Of a stretch of DNA of 64,000 nt, positions 17,202 to 26,615 are shown piece after piece (positions within the stretch are counted from its first letter, which is position 1; each line of letters starts with the position of its first letter). The notes under the pieces were generated by a model. It worked only from the letters and a program-made list of their open reading frames with translations, was not told the origin of the DNA and ran no database searches. Source of the stretch: Saccharibacillus deserti (GTDB lineage: Bacteria; Bacillota; Bacilli; Paenibacillales; Paenibacillaceae); the NCBI RefSeq assembly GCF_013618475.1, contig NZ_JABJVN010000006.1, forward strand, positions 186,001 through 250,000, in the 5' to 3' direction. Position numbers and translations under genes: made by a program.

Positions 17202-18125
17202 ATGAGGATGGATTCGACAGATCATGCGAATGGGCCGGACGACTACCGGCAGCGTTTCCGGGGAGACTGCGAGAACTGCTTTGGACTCTGCTGTGCGGCG
17301 CTGCCGTTCGCGGCTTCGGTCGACTTTGCGATCGACAAGGCGGCGGGAGAGCCGTGCCGCAACCTGCAGGAAGACTTCCGCTGCGGCATTCATACCAAGC
17401 TGCGAAGCAGCGGGTTCCGGGGCTGCACCGTCTACGACTGCTTCGGGGCGGGCCAGAAGGTCTCGCAGCAGACCTACGGCGGGGTCAGTTGGCGCGAGCG
17501 TCCGGAGACGGCGCGCGCCATGTTCGAAGTGCTGCCGATCGTCTGGCAGCTGCACGAGCTGATGCTGTACCTGACGGAGCTGCTGGGCCGCCCTGCGGCC
17601 TCGAAGCTCCACCCGCAGCTGGGTGAGAAGCTCGCGGAGATCGAGCTTCTTACCCGGCTTGAACCCGACGCTCTGCTTCGCTTGAGCGTCTCCGTGCAGC
17701 GCGCGGAAGTGAACGGGCTGCTGCTCGAGGGCAGCGAGCTCGTTCGGGCCGAAGCGCTGCAGCGCCGGGCTGCGCGCGGCGAAGAGCCGGCGCGCGGGCG
17801 TCAGCACCCGCGCGGGGGCAAAGGCGGTCGCAAAGGCCGCAAACCGGCCATCGGCCGCGGCGCGGACCTGGTGGGCGCCGATCTGCGCGGCGAGGATCTG
17901 CGCGGTGCGAACCTGCGCGGCGCTTACCTGATCGCCGCCAATCTGGGCGGCGCGGATCTGCGCGAAGCGGACCTGATCGGCGCCGATTTCCGGGACGCCG
18001 ACCTGCGGGGCGCCAATCTGACCGGCGCCCTGTTCCTGACGCAGGTGCAGGTGAACGCGGCCCGCGGGAACGCGTCGACGCTTCTGCCGCCGGGCCTTGA
18101 GCGCCCGTCGCATTGGGCGGGCTGA
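17202..18125 (+). CDS. Cysteine-cluster protein with C-terminal pentapeptide repeats
   Basis: ATG 17202 lies 8 bases after TTGGAGGA. The 307-residue protein has three parts. Residues ~15-85 are cysteine-rich, with [18 protein letters not shown] and YDCFGAGQ, recalling metal-binding YkgJ-type cysteine clusters. Residues ~105-205 are helical, followed by an Arg/Gly-rich linker ([11 protein letters not shown]). Residues ~225-285 are pentapeptide repeats of the A(D/N)LxG type ([20 protein letters not shown] and onward, about 12 repeats), which form a right-handed square helix. Pentapeptide proteins include DNA mimics that protect gyrase, but most are uncharacterised. No close neighbour shares an obvious function. 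The role is unknown. Confidence 0.75.
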   Translation: MRMDSTDHANGPDDYRQRFRGDCENCFGLCCAALPFAASVDFAIDKAAGEPCRNLQEDFRCGIHTKLRSSGFRGCTVYDCFGAGQKVSQQTYGGVSWRERPETARAMFEVLPIVWQLHELMLYLTELLGRPAASKLHPQLGEKLAEIELLTRLEPDALLRLSVSVQRAEVNGLLLEGSELVRAEALQRRAARGEEPARGRQHPRGGKGGRKGRKPAIGRGADLVGADLRGEDLRGANLRGAYLIAANLGGADLREADLIGADFRDADLRGANLTGALFLTQVQVNAARGNASTLLPPGLERPSHWAG

Positions 18126-18182
18126 GTACGGCCTGCTGTTGAATGAACGTTTTCACTATCCGATATCGGGAGGAAGATCAAG

Positions 18183-19157
18183 ATGAAGCATAATCGACTT
18201 GGAAACAGCGGTCTGTACGTTTCGGAACTCGGTCTCGGCACCAATGCTTTCGGCAAGCGTGCCGACGAGGAGACGTCGATCCGCGTCATTCACGCGGCTA
18301 TGGACGGTGGCATCGACTTTATCGATACGGCCAATATCTACGCGGGCACGGAATCGGAACGCATTATCGGCAGAGCGCTGGAAGGCCGGCGCGACCGGGC
18401 TATACTGACGACCAAAGCGGGCCTGCCGCGCGGCGAAGGCCCGAACGATCGGGGTTCGTCCCGCCGCCATCTGCAGCGGGAACTGGAGAGCAGTCTGAAG
18501 CGGTTGAAGACCGATTATGTCGATCTGTACCAGATCCATACGTTCGACCCGTATACGCCGCTGGAAGAAACGCTGCGCACGCTTGACGGCTTTGTCTCTT
18601 CGGGCAAAGTCCGTTATGTGGGCGCTTCGAATTATACGGCGTGGGAATTCATGAAGGCGATCGGGATCAGCGAACGGGAAGGTTTCGTTCGGTATATTTC
18701 GAGCCAGACCGGCTATTCGCTGGCGGACCGCACGCCGGAACGCGAATTGATCCCGATGTGCCTGGATCAGGGAATCGGTCTTATCCCGTATTTCCCGCTG
18801 GCCGGAGGCATCCTGAGCGGCAAATACGGCAGCGGAGGTTCGGCTCCCGAAGGTTCGCGCGCCGAGACCGATCCGAACTTCAACCGGTTTATGAACGACA
18901 GCTATCTGGAACTGGGCCGGCGGGTCGGAGAATTGGCGGCGGAAGCCGGTACGACCCCAAGCGCGCTGTCGCTGGCCTGGCTGATGCGCCGCCCTGCGGT
19001 CTCCACGGTTATCGCGGGAGCGACGAATCCGCAGCAGGTGGAAGCGAATCTGGCAAGTACAAGGTTCGAGGCGGATGCGGAATTGTTCGCGAAGCTGGAC
19101 GGGATCAGCGAGCCGTTCCGTTCGGGCGAACCGTTTGCGGCGTACCGCCTGCCTTGA
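18183..19157 (+). CDS. Aldo/keto reductase
   Basis: The 324-residue protein is a (beta/alpha)8 NADPH-dependent oxidoreductase. It starts MKHNRLGNSGLYVSELGLG and keeps the catalytic tetrad: Asp in IDTANIYAG, the following Tyr, Lys in ILTTKAGLP, and His in YQIHTFD. Cofactor-binding residues appear in KVRYVGASNY and AWLMRRPAVSTVIAGATNPQ. It is closest in style to the YajO/AKR11-12 group of Gram-positives acting on small aldehydes. The ribosome site is GGAGGAAG. It lies 51 bases before the glycerate kinase gene and could be cotranscribed, but no shared pathway is clear. Confidence 0.92.
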   Translation: MKHNRLGNSGLYVSELGLGTNAFGKRADEETSIRVIHAAMDGGIDFIDTANIYAGTESERIIGRALEGRRDRAILTTKAGLPRGEGPNDRGSSRRHLQRELESSLKRLKTDYVDLYQIHTFDPYTPLEETLRTLDGFVSSGKVRYVGASNYTAWEFMKAIGISEREGFVRYISSQTGYSLADRTPERELIPMCLDQGIGLIPYFPLAGGILSGKYGSGGSAPEGSRAETDPNFNRFMNDSYLELGRRVGELAAEAGTTPSALSLAWLMRRPAVSTVIAGATNPQQVEANLASTRFEADAELFAKLDGISEPFRSGEPFAAYRLP

Positions 19158-19207
19158 GCCGGCCGGATCCGTGCGGAGGACGGACCGAACACAGGAGGAG
19201 CGGATTC

Positions 19208-20350
19208 ATGGGAAACCCTACTTTTCTGCTTGCACCGGATTCTTTTAAGGAAAGCATGACGGCCAAGGAAGTCTGTATGGCAATGGAAAAAGGGCTGCGC
19301 CGGGTCTATCCGGACGCCCGTTATATTCATGTTCCGATGGCCGACGGGGGCGAAGGCACGGTGCAGTCGCTGGTCGATGCCTCGGACGGTACCCTGCACA
19401 CGAAGGAAGTGGCGGGGCCGCTCGGCAAGCCGGTGACCGCGGGCTTCGGCCTGCTCGGCGGCGCACAGACGGCGGTAATCGAGATGGCTTCGGCCAGCGG
19501 CCTCCATTTGGTCGACATCGCGGCACGGAATCCGCTGCTGACGACATCGTACGGGACGGGCGAACTGATCCGCGAATGTCTGGATCTTGGCGTCCGGCGC
19601 ATTCTGATCGGCATAGGCGGCAGCGCGACCCAGGACGGAGGAGCGGGAATGGCCCAAGCGTTGGGTGCGCGGCTTCTGGATTCGTACGGGCGGGAAATTG
19701 CTCGCGGCGGAGGCGCTTTGGCCCAATTGAAGCGAATCGACGTATCGGGACTCGACGAGCGGCTTGGCCGGGTCGAGATTGTCGTCGCCTGCGATGTGAC
19801 CAATCCGCTGTGCGGGCAGGAGGGAGCATCCGCCGTATTCGGTCCGCAAAAAGGAGCCACGCCGGAGATGGTGACGATACTCGATGCCAATCTGGCCTGT
19901 TATGCCGACCGGATCGAAGCCGATCTTGGGCGCTTCGTCCGCGATATACCGGGATCGGGTGCGGCCGGCGGCCTGGGCGCGGGACTGCTCGCTTTTACCC
20001 AATCCGAGCTGCGCCGGGGCGTGGATATGGTGCTGGAGCATACGGACTTCGAGCGCAAAGCGGCCGCAGCGGATCTGGTGTTCACCGGGGAAGGCGGGAT
20101 CGACTTTCAGACCAAATTCGGGAAGACGCCTTGCGGCGTAGCCCGGGCTGCCAAACGGGTCGGCAAGAAAGTGATCGCCGTCGCGGGGTATGTCGGCAGC
20201 GGAATCGAAGAGCTCTATGAAGAAGGCATCGATGCGGTATTCGGGATTGTACCGGGTGCGGCGCAGCTTTCCGATCTGCTGGCAGCCGGTCCGGAGAATG
20301 TGGCTCGGACATGCGAGAATATCGCCCGGGTGCTGAAGTTCGCGGATTGA
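19208..20350 (+). CDS. Glycerate kinase (GarK/GlxK family)
   Basis: ATG 19208 follows GGAGGAGC; the open frame extends further upstream but only through the aldo/keto reductase gene. The 380-residue protein starts TFLLAPDSFKESMTAKEVCM, the hallmark of the family, then VPMADGGEGTVQSLVDA. Further conserved blocks are LGVRRILIGIGGSATQDGGA, CDVTNPLCGQEGASAVFGPQ, and FTGEGGIDFQTKFGKTP. It phosphorylates D-glycerate (to 2-phosphoglycerate for GarK-type enzymes), feeding glycolysis. It is followed by a terminator and convergent to the large SLH protein gene. Confidence 0.95.
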   Translation: MGNPTFLLAPDSFKESMTAKEVCMAMEKGLRRVYPDARYIHVPMADGGEGTVQSLVDASDGTLHTKEVAGPLGKPVTAGFGLLGGAQTAVIEMASASGLHLVDIAARNPLLTTSYGTGELIRECLDLGVRRILIGIGGSATQDGGAGMAQALGARLLDSYGREIARGGGALAQLKRIDVSGLDERLGRVEIVVACDVTNPLCGQEGASAVFGPQKGATPEMVTILDANLACYADRIEADLGRFVRDIPGSGAAGGLGAGLLAFTQSELRRGVDMVLEHTDFERKAAAADLVFTGEGGIDFQTKFGKTPCGVARAAKRVGKKVIAVAGYVGSGIEELYEEGIDAVFGIVPGAAQLSDLLAAGPENVARTCENIARVLKFAD

Positions 20351-20355
20351 ACCGG

Positions 20356-20384
20356 CCGGAGCATGAAGCTCCGGTCTTTTTTGA
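20356..20384 (+). terminator. Terminator of the glycerate kinase gene
   Basis: CCGGAGC and GCTCCGG form a stem around an ATGAA loop, followed by TCTTTTTT. Confidence 0.8.
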
Positions 20385-20423
20385 TGCGCGGAAATCGGTT
20401 TGCGGAAGAAATCCGGGCAAAAG

Positions 20424-20466
20424 AAAAAACGGCCTTCGTCCGCGGTAGGCGGGAAGGCCGTTTCTT
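20424..20466 (-). terminator. Terminator of the large SLH protein gene
   Basis: On the minus strand ACGGCCTTC and GAAGGCCGT form a stem around a 15-base loop, followed by TTTTTTCTTTT. Confidence 0.75.
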
Positions 20467-20505
20467 CGGGAGGCGCGATCGGAGAATTTCCGACAGCCGC
20501 ACCGG

Positions 20506-23500
20506 TTATCTCATGTTGTCTTGGATCGTTTTTTGCCAGATTTCTCCGCCGTTCGGACTGCTGACCGATTCGTGCGAAAGCGTCGCTTCCTGCACATCGC
20601 CGAAGCTCCAGCGGCTCTCCGCCACATCCGGGAACTGGGGAGTCAGACCGGCCAGAGGACCGCGGTACAGAGCCCGGTTAATCAGCGTGACGGCTTCTTC
20701 GCGCGTGATCAAAGCGCCGGGTTTGAACGTACCGTCCGGATAGCCGGACAGCTGTCCGCTGCGGAACAGGGCTTCTACGGCACCGGCCGCCCAATTTCCG
20801 TTCAGGTCGGTGAAGTGTGCGTTCAGGGAGTCGGACGTATCCAGATCCAGGAAGCGTGCCAGTACGACGGCAAGTTCACCGCGTGCGACCGGCGCGTCGG
20901 GCTTGAAGGTACCGTCCGCATAACCGGCAAAGTATCCCTGCGCGGTTGCGATGCGGATGTAATTTGCGGCCCAGTGGCCGCTGCGGACATCCTTAAAGGA
21001 AACACTTCCCGCTGTCGAAGCGTTCTCCGAGAGACGGGCCACGATAGCGGCCAGCTCGGCGCGTGTCAGCGTATCGGTCGGATGGAACTTCTTGTCCGGA
21101 TAACCGAGAATGTAGCGTTGATGGCTCAGGCTGCCGAATCGGTCCGAGAATACCTGGACGGCGACAGCGGCGTCGGAAGCTTTGACCGTACCCGAAGCAG
21201 GTACGAATTGTCCCGTAATCTGTCGGGCGGCTTGAGCGGCATCGATTTGTCCCCATTTCAGGGAAACTTTGAAGCTTCCCGTTCCGCCGGCCGGGAGGCT
21301 TGCGACGTTCCAGGTAATCGTTCTGCCGTTTACCGTTCCGCCGTTTGCGTCAACCACTTCGACGCCTTCCGGCAGCGTAACGGTTACGGTGGAGCCGTTC
21401 AGCGCAGTGTTGGTCTTGTTGGCGTAATCGACGGTGATCGTCGACGTTCCGCCTTCAGGCACGCGGCTGCTGTCCGTCGAAATGTTCAGCGACAGATTGC
21501 CTGCCGGAACCGCTGCCGGAGGAGGAAGCGGCGAACCTCCGCCCGTGGACGGAGTAGACGGTACGCTGAGCGGCTGCATGTTAAAGTCGAAGTTGACGAT
21601 AGTCTGTCCGACATGAATGATGCCGTTCTGAATATAGCTGTCTTCCCCCGGAGCGGCCGGGCGGTTAGGCTTGGCGATACGCGTATCGTAGGTTTCGTAT
21701 CCGCTTCGGGTGGCGACGATATAATAATCGCCTTCCGGGTAAACCATCCATGCGTATTCTCCGCTTGTACTCGTCGACTGCGGGTTGATGTTGTTGTTAG
21801 GCGCAAAGCCCGCAAGAGTCGGCAGAGGAACCGGAGTGTTCGCTGCTCGGCCTGCGGCAGCGTTGCCCGGAGTATCCGCCCAATAGAGCGTGACGTCCGC
21901 TCCGGCGATAACTTGTCCGGTCGAAGCGTCGCGAACCGTACCGTAAGGATCGATCAGCGAGTAGACGATGCCCAACTGTCCGTCTTCGTTCATCACGATA
22001 TTGACGGTGGCAGGAGGACCGGCAAGATGCTCGCCGTTCGGAGCGGTCATCAGGTAAGCGATCCGGTAGCTTCCCTGCGGAACGCCCGTCAGCTTGAAGC
22101 TGCCGTCGGCGGCGATCGGAAGATTCTGCTGGAAGCTTCCGTCCGTGCTGGTCAGAACAGCGGTCTGCGCTCCTCCGAACAGGTCGCCGAATGCCGGAGA
22201 CTCCGTGCTTCCGGCCTGTGGCACGATAAAGATCTGACCGGCGATGGCGTTGACCGGCTCGATCGTGTCGCCCGTTTGAAGGGTTCCGACAGTTACCGTT
22301 TCGGTTTGTTTCAGCGTGAAGGTGGTGCCTCCGCTTGTAACCGGCGTTTCGGTGTTCAGTGTGTACGCATAATTTCCGCGCGGTACCGCAATGGCATATT
22401 CGCCATTCGCATCGGTTGTGACATCAGCCGCAAAGTCGACGATGCCATCGCCGTCGAAGTCTTCGGCAACCCGAATCTTGGCGCCGGATACCGGCTTCTG
22501 GGTCACATGATCGATGACGACTCCGTTGATCATCGCCGGGTAGTAGTCGATCCCGGCGCTGTCTGCGACCGTAAGGCCGTTCGAATCTTTGGCGGACGCC
22601 GTAATTGTACGATGTACCGGTGTAGTATCCGTCAGTTTGGCCGGTGTATATTCGATCACGGCGGTTCCGTCTTCACCGGTTACTCCGGTTCCCACGGTGT
22701 CTCCGTTATCGAGAGTGAACGTGACCGGAATGCCCGCAGCGGGGCGTCCCTGGCTGTCTACGGCTTTGGCCGAAGCCGTGACCTTGGAAGTGCCGTCGGC
22801 CATTACGCGCTCCGGAGATACGGTAAGATCAATCGTATAAGCGGGAGCTGCGTTTTGTACGATCACGGTTTGCGTGACCGTCTTGCCGTCGTAGACGGCC
22901 GTAACGGTCGTGGTACCCGGCGACACGGCAGTGACTTTGCCGCTTGCGTCCACTGTCGCAATGCTCGGATCGGCGGAGGTATAGACCGCCTGGCCGGTTA
23001 CGTCCTTGATGCTTTCGTCTTCCAGATAGACGGCCGTCACCTTCGGCGTCTGCGTATCTCCCGGAGTCATCGTCACCGTGGACGGATCGATCAGCAGATC
23101 GCGCAATTTCGATGGAGGCTGGACCGGCGTAGTGACGGAAACGGAGTTGGAAGCCACGGACTCGAGGCCGTTGCTTACCGCTTTAACGATATAATTCCGT
23201 GTCGTTTCGGGGGTCAGACCGGTCAGTCTGTACTCCGATCCGTTAATGCCGCTGGCTACAGGGCTGCCATTGGCGTCATAGACATTGTAACTTTGCGCGC
23301 CCGGAACTTCGTTCCAGGTCAGCAGGGCCGTTGTCGGTGTCTCCTGTCCGGCATCCAGCACCGGAGGGGCAATGATGACGGTCACGACCGACTGTACGCG
23401 TTTGTCTTCGTAGACGGCTTCAATAACCGTCGTGCCGGCACCCACGGCAATCAAATGCCCTTTCTCGTCGAAAGTCACCACTTTCGGGTCGGTTTTGCTG

Positions 23501-25026
23501 CCCGGAAGAGTCGGTTCTCCGATATTGGCATAGAACTGCGAGCCTGCGGTAACGTCACCCCACTGCGGCTGCTGCGGATCGCCGTAAACCGCACGGACGA
23601 CCGTATCGCGCTCCGCCCCGATCGGCATCGTGTAATCCGGCTGTTCCAGCGTGAAGTCGAGGCTGAGGCCCAGTGCCGTCTCATTGGACGGGATAGACTC
23701 GTAGAGCGCCGTTCCGTCCTGGGCTACCGCCGTAACGGTGTAGAGGGACAGATCGCCCAGACTTCCGTTGTCCACCGTATGGGTCGTTCCGGTCAAGCCG
23801 GTCTCGATCTGTACGCCGTCTTTGTAGAGATTATAGGAAACGGCGCCCGGGACCGAAGTCCACCGAAGCTGGTCGACCGTTTCCGGTACGGCGCTGAGTA
23901 CCGGAGCGGGCGGTACAAACGCCGTATCGTAGGCTCCGCCTACGCTGACGACGCGCACTTCGCCGCCCGACGGCAGCGAGGTGCCGAAGTCCACGATCGT
24001 GGTCGCCGTGCCGTTCTCGTTCGCGTTCTGCGAAGGCGTTTCGACTTTGCCCACGGAAGTGAACGTGACGGGAGCTCCCGGAACCGGATTGCCCAGTACG
24101 TCGATCGGCGTTGCGGTTGCCGTATACTTGCCCGGCTGTCCGGCAACCGGTACAAGCTCGAGCTGGACTTCGATCGGAGCCTGCTTGTAGGTATAAGCCG
24201 CCGGATCGATCGGATCCAATTCGTTGGCGAAGTACCACGAGTGGATATCGTGGGTCTCCATGGAGCCCCCCGTAGCGGAAGTAAAGCCCGCATAGACGCC
24301 GGAGTTTCCTTTGAAGATATCGTTCAGATTGATGCCGGTCGTTTTCAGGGACGGCTCGGCCGGACGCTGTTCCGTCTTGCTGATATAAACTTCGACCGTC
24401 TGCGTTTTGCCGTTGTAATCGATCCATGAATACAGATCTTCGCCGCCGGAGAGACTGAGGTCTTCGGGCAGAGTCTTGTACCAGGACGGGTTGTTGTTGG
24501 CCACGTCTCCGTTTACGGCCAATCCGATGTAGTTGTTTGAAGGGTCTTTCTTATCCCCGTTCTGGTAAGTATCGTATTTCACCGCGAAACTCGGCTTGAT
24601 GCCGCCGTAGCCGATGCCCACGCCTACTGCGCCTGCGTTATTGGATTGGGCCTGCACGGTGAACGTGATTCCGTCCGCCGGGCTGCCGGATGCGAGCTTG
24701 TCGTTCAGTCTGAATTTGAAAAAAGTGCTGAACGAGTAATTGTTGCCGGCTGCGATCAGCGTTTTGTTGAAAGCTGTTCCGAATTGATTGCCGGTTCTTT
24801 CGGTCAGCCGCAGTACTTTTTGGCCGCCATCCACGGTAGCCACCTTCGTGGCCCCGTTAAGCGAGAACAGTTTGTCGACCATCACCGTGTCCGCGAAACT
24901 GTCGATTTTGTACGTGATCCACTTTTCTTCCGGCGCGGCGCTTGCCGGTGTCAGAGCCGGATGCAGCAGCGAAAAGATCAGCATGATCGCCAGCAGCAGC
25001 GGTATCGATCTTACCGCTTTCCTCAT
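20506..25026 (-). CDS. Large secreted surface protein: L-type lectin, Ig/Fn3-like repeats, SLH domains
   Basis: The 1506-residue protein has a signal peptide (RSIPLLLAIMLIFSLLHPAL, cleavage after ASA). Residues ~37-275 resemble an L-type lectin (bacterial legume-lectin) domain ending at DIHSWYFANELDP. A series of Ig-like and fibronectin-like domains follows: Big_1 type near 285-375 and 745-845, Fn3-like near 380-455 and 555-640, and Big_2 type near 640-735 (ATVDASGKVTAVSPGTTTVT). Next come carboxypeptidase-regulatory-like folds (residues ~855-1190), a DUF11-like domain (~1240-1330), and three SLH domains (~1345-1490) with LTRAEL, VARGEL and ITREEA motifs that bind pyruvylated cell-wall polymer. 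The protein is thus cell-wall-attached and probably glycan-binding. GGGGGAAAC precedes the ATG, with its own terminator. Confidence 0.88.
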   Translation of the reverse strand: MRKAVRSIPLLLAIMLIFSLLHPALTPASAAPEEKWITYKIDSFADTVMVDKLFSLNGATKVATVDGGQKVLRLTERTGNQFGTAFNKTLIAAGNNYSFSTFFKFRLNDKLASGSPADGITFTVQAQSNNAGAVGVGIGYGGIKPSFAVKYDTYQNGDKKDPSNNYIGLAVNGDVANNNPSWYKTLPEDLSLSGGEDLYSWIDYNGKTQTVEVYISKTEQRPAEPSLKTTGINLNDIFKGNSGVYAGFTSATGGSMETHDIHSWYFANELDPIDPAAYTYKQAPIEVQLELVPVAGQPGKYTATATPIDVLGNPVPGAPVTFTSVGKVETPSQNANENGTATTIVDFGTSLPSGGEVRVVSVGGAYDTAFVPPAPVLSAVPETVDQLRWTSVPGAVSYNLYKDGVQIETGLTGTTHTVDNGSLGDLSLYTVTAVAQDGTALYESIPSNETALGLSLDFTLEQPDYTMPIGAERDTVVRAVYGDPQQPQWGDVTAGSQFYANIGEPTLPGSKTDPKVVTFDEKGHLIAVGAGTTVIEAVYEDKRVQSVVTVIIAPPVLDAGQETPTTALLTWNEVPGAQSYNVYDANGSPVASGINGSEYRLTGLTPETTRNYIVKAVSNGLESVASNSVSVTTPVQPPSKLRDLLIDPSTVTMTPGDTQTPKVTAVYLEDESIKDVTGQAVYTSADPSIATVDASGKVTAVSPGTTTVTAVYDGKTVTQTVIVQNAAPAYTIDLTVSPERVMADGTSKVTASAKAVDSQGRPAAGIPVTFTLDNGDTVGTGVTGEDGTAVIEYTPAKLTDTTPVHRTITASAKDSNGLTVADSAGIDYYPAMINGVVIDHVTQKPVSGAKIRVAEDFDGDGIVDFAADVTTDANGEYAIAVPRGNYAYTLNTETPVTSGGTTFTLKQTETVTVGTLQTGDTIEPVNAIAGQIFIVPQAGSTESPAFGDLFGGAQTAVLTSTDGSFQQNLPIAADGSFKLTGVPQGSYRIAYLMTAPNGEHLAGPPATVNIVMNEDGQLGIVYSLIDPYGTVRDASTGQVIAGADVTLYWADTPGNAAAGRAANTPVPLPTLAGFAPNNNINPQSTSTSGEYAWMVYPEGDYYIVATRSGYETYDTRIAKPNRPAAPGEDSYIQNGIIHVGQTIVNFDFNMQPLSVPSTPSTGGGSPLPPPAAVPAGNLSLNISTDSSRVPEGGTSTITVDYANKTNTALNGSTVTVTLPEGVEVVDANGGTVNGRTITWNVASLPAGGTGSFKVSLKWGQIDAAQAARQITGQFVPASGTVKASDAAVAVQVFSDRFGSLSHQRYILGYPDKKFHPTDTLTRAELAAIVARLSENASTAGSVSFKDVRSGHWAANYIRIATAQGYFAGYADGTFKPDAPVARGELAVVLARFLDLDTSDSLNAHFTDLNGNWAAGAVEALFRSGQLSGYPDGTFKPGALITREEAVTLINRALYRGPLAGLTPQFPDVAESRWSFGDVQEATLSHESVSSPNGGEIWQKTIQDNMR

Positions 25027-25350
25027 AAATGTTTCCCCCTGTCGTTCGATTTTATGGAAGGCCTGAGGCCCAAGACGCTTACCGGATCATTATAGCGGCA
25101 GCGCATATACAAAAACTCTACAGCCCGGCGAAGCTTCGGCGGCACGCCCGATTCCGTTCTTTTTTGTTTGTCTCGCAGGGGGAAAGAGGTCGGCGTACGT
25201 TAATTAAGAAAAGGAAATGATAATCTCCGAATATGTTAACAATTGTTTAGGATTGTTTAATCAGGAATTCGAATGTATTTTAAATAGAGAAGATATAATC
25301 ATAAATGGCATTCCCAACGGTCAAAATTCTATCGAAATCGAGGGACGGGT
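25027..25350. other. Divergent promoter region between the SLH protein and glycosyltransferase genes
   Basis: No gene was found in these 324 bases. The right half is AT-rich. A perfect TATAAT at 25294-25299 on the plus strand could serve the glycosyltransferase operon, and ATTATA at 25089-25094 reads as TATAAT on the minus strand for the SLH protein gene. Neither has a good -35 box, so activator dependence or other sigma factors are possible. Confidence 0.4.
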
Positions 25351-26538
25351 ATGAAAATTTTGATTACGACCGAATGCTACCGACCGATCATCAATGGAGT
25401 TGTCACCTCAGTGGTCAATTTGCAAAGCGAGTTGGAGAAGAACGGGCACGAAGTTCGCATTCTGACCCTTTCGCCGGACGCGCATTCGTTTGTGCAGGAA
25501 GACATTACTTATATCGGCTCCGTCAAGGCGCTGTATCCCGGGGTTCGTACCGCGCTGCGCGTGCATCGCCGGGAACTTAAAGATCTGTTGGATTGGAAAC
25601 CGGACGTCATTCATTCGCAGTGCGAATTCAGTACGTTCCGCATGGCCAGATACATAGCGGGAAAGCTGAAAATCCCGATCGTTCATACGTACCATACGGT
25701 TTACGAAGATTACACGCATTACTTCTCGCCGAGCCGCACCTGGGGACGGGCCGCCGTTGCCCTGTTTACCCGCAGCACGCTCAGGCATGTGCAGAGTGTG
25801 GTGGCGCCTACGCAAAAAGTCCGCAGCCTGCTCAAAGGGTACGGCGTACCGGGCGACATTCATGTGGTGCCGACCGGCGTCGATCTGAGTCAATTCCAGG
25901 CGGAACTGCCTGCGGAACGTCGCTTGGTTCTTAGGAAAAGTTTCGGGTTGTCCGAAAAAGATCGTGTACTGGTTTCGGTCGGAAGGCTGGCGAAGGAGAA
26001 AAACCTCGAAGAGATTTTGCGGTTCGTCTCGCAGTGCCGTCATCCCCGCCTGAAACTGCTGGTGGTCGGAGACGGACCGAACCGGCAGGCGCTGGAACGG
26101 TATGCCAAAGAACTTGACCTTCAGGACCGGGTGGTCTTCGCGGGAATGGTTCAGCCGGAGCAGGTGGCGGATTATTACAAGCTGGGCGATCTGTTCGTCA
26201 GCGCGTCGAACAGCGAGACGCAGGGGTTGACCTATATCGAAGCGATGGCTTCGGGCGTGCCCGTGCTGTGCCGCCGCGACGACTGCCTGAGCGGCGTGGT
26301 CGACAGCGGCGTCAACGGCTGGCAGTACGATACGTTCGAGCAGTTCGAAGAATCGCTTACGAAGGCTCTTCGTCAAGAAGGCCTGCTGGAGGAACTGGGC
26401 GCAAATGCCCGAAAGCTTGCCCTGGAACGGTATTCGTCCTCGGCATTCGGTACGAGTGCGGAACAAATTTACGTTCGGGCCGCCGCCGTATATCGGCCCG
26501 AAACCAGCCGGCCGTTTATCATGGCTGCGATCAAGTAG
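25351..26538 (+). CDS. GT4 glycosyltransferase, probable diacylglycerol glucosyltransferase
   Basis: The 395-residue GT-B enzyme begins KILITTECYRPIINGVVTSV, the pattern of processive and monoglucosyl-diacylglycerol synthases (LafB/alMGS type). Features include VHTYHTVYEDYTHYFSPSR (acceptor loop), VVPTGVDLSQF, the donor-domain strand VLVSVGRLAKEKNLEEILRF, and the E-x7-E catalytic motif in SETQGLTYIEAMASGVPV. The ATG follows GAGGGACGG. It is first in a three-gene set with a membrane VTT protein and another GT4 enzyme whose family makes the second sugar of diglycosyl lipids, so membrane glycolipid synthesis is likely. The sugar donor cannot be read from sequence. Confidence 0.82.
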   Translation: MKILITTECYRPIINGVVTSVVNLQSELEKNGHEVRILTLSPDAHSFVQEDITYIGSVKALYPGVRTALRVHRRELKDLLDWKPDVIHSQCEFSTFRMARYIAGKLKIPIVHTYHTVYEDYTHYFSPSRTWGRAAVALFTRSTLRHVQSVVAPTQKVRSLLKGYGVPGDIHVVPTGVDLSQFQAELPAERRLVLRKSFGLSEKDRVLVSVGRLAKEKNLEEILRFVSQCRHPRLKLLVVGDGPNRQALERYAKELDLQDRVVFAGMVQPEQVADYYKLGDLFVSASNSETQGLTYIEAMASGVPVLCRRDDCLSGVVDSGVNGWQYDTFEQFEESLTKALRQEGLLEELGANARKLALERYSSSAFGTSAEQIYVRAAAVYRPETSRPFIMAAIK

Positions 26539-26615
26539 CCGGTTTCCGCTTGGCGGCATGACGGATAAGCTGCATGTGCAACGCATTCCTTATTTACAGA
26601 TCGGAGGGATTGGCC

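Noticed and set aside
17839-18048. Short GCGG-rich repeats as a possible CRISPR or DNA repeat array
   Set aside because: They are the coding consequence of pentapeptide repeats, not direct repeats with unique spacers.
18641-19207. Upstream extension of the glycerate kinase frame
   Set aside because: It is a shadow of the aldo/keto reductase gene; the real start at 19208 has GGAGGAGC and the family N-terminus.
20521-24429. 1302-residue plus-strand open frame opposite the SLH surface protein
   Set aside because: Arg-rich translation with no start site or domain pattern; it mirrors the real gene, which has a signal peptide and SLH domains.
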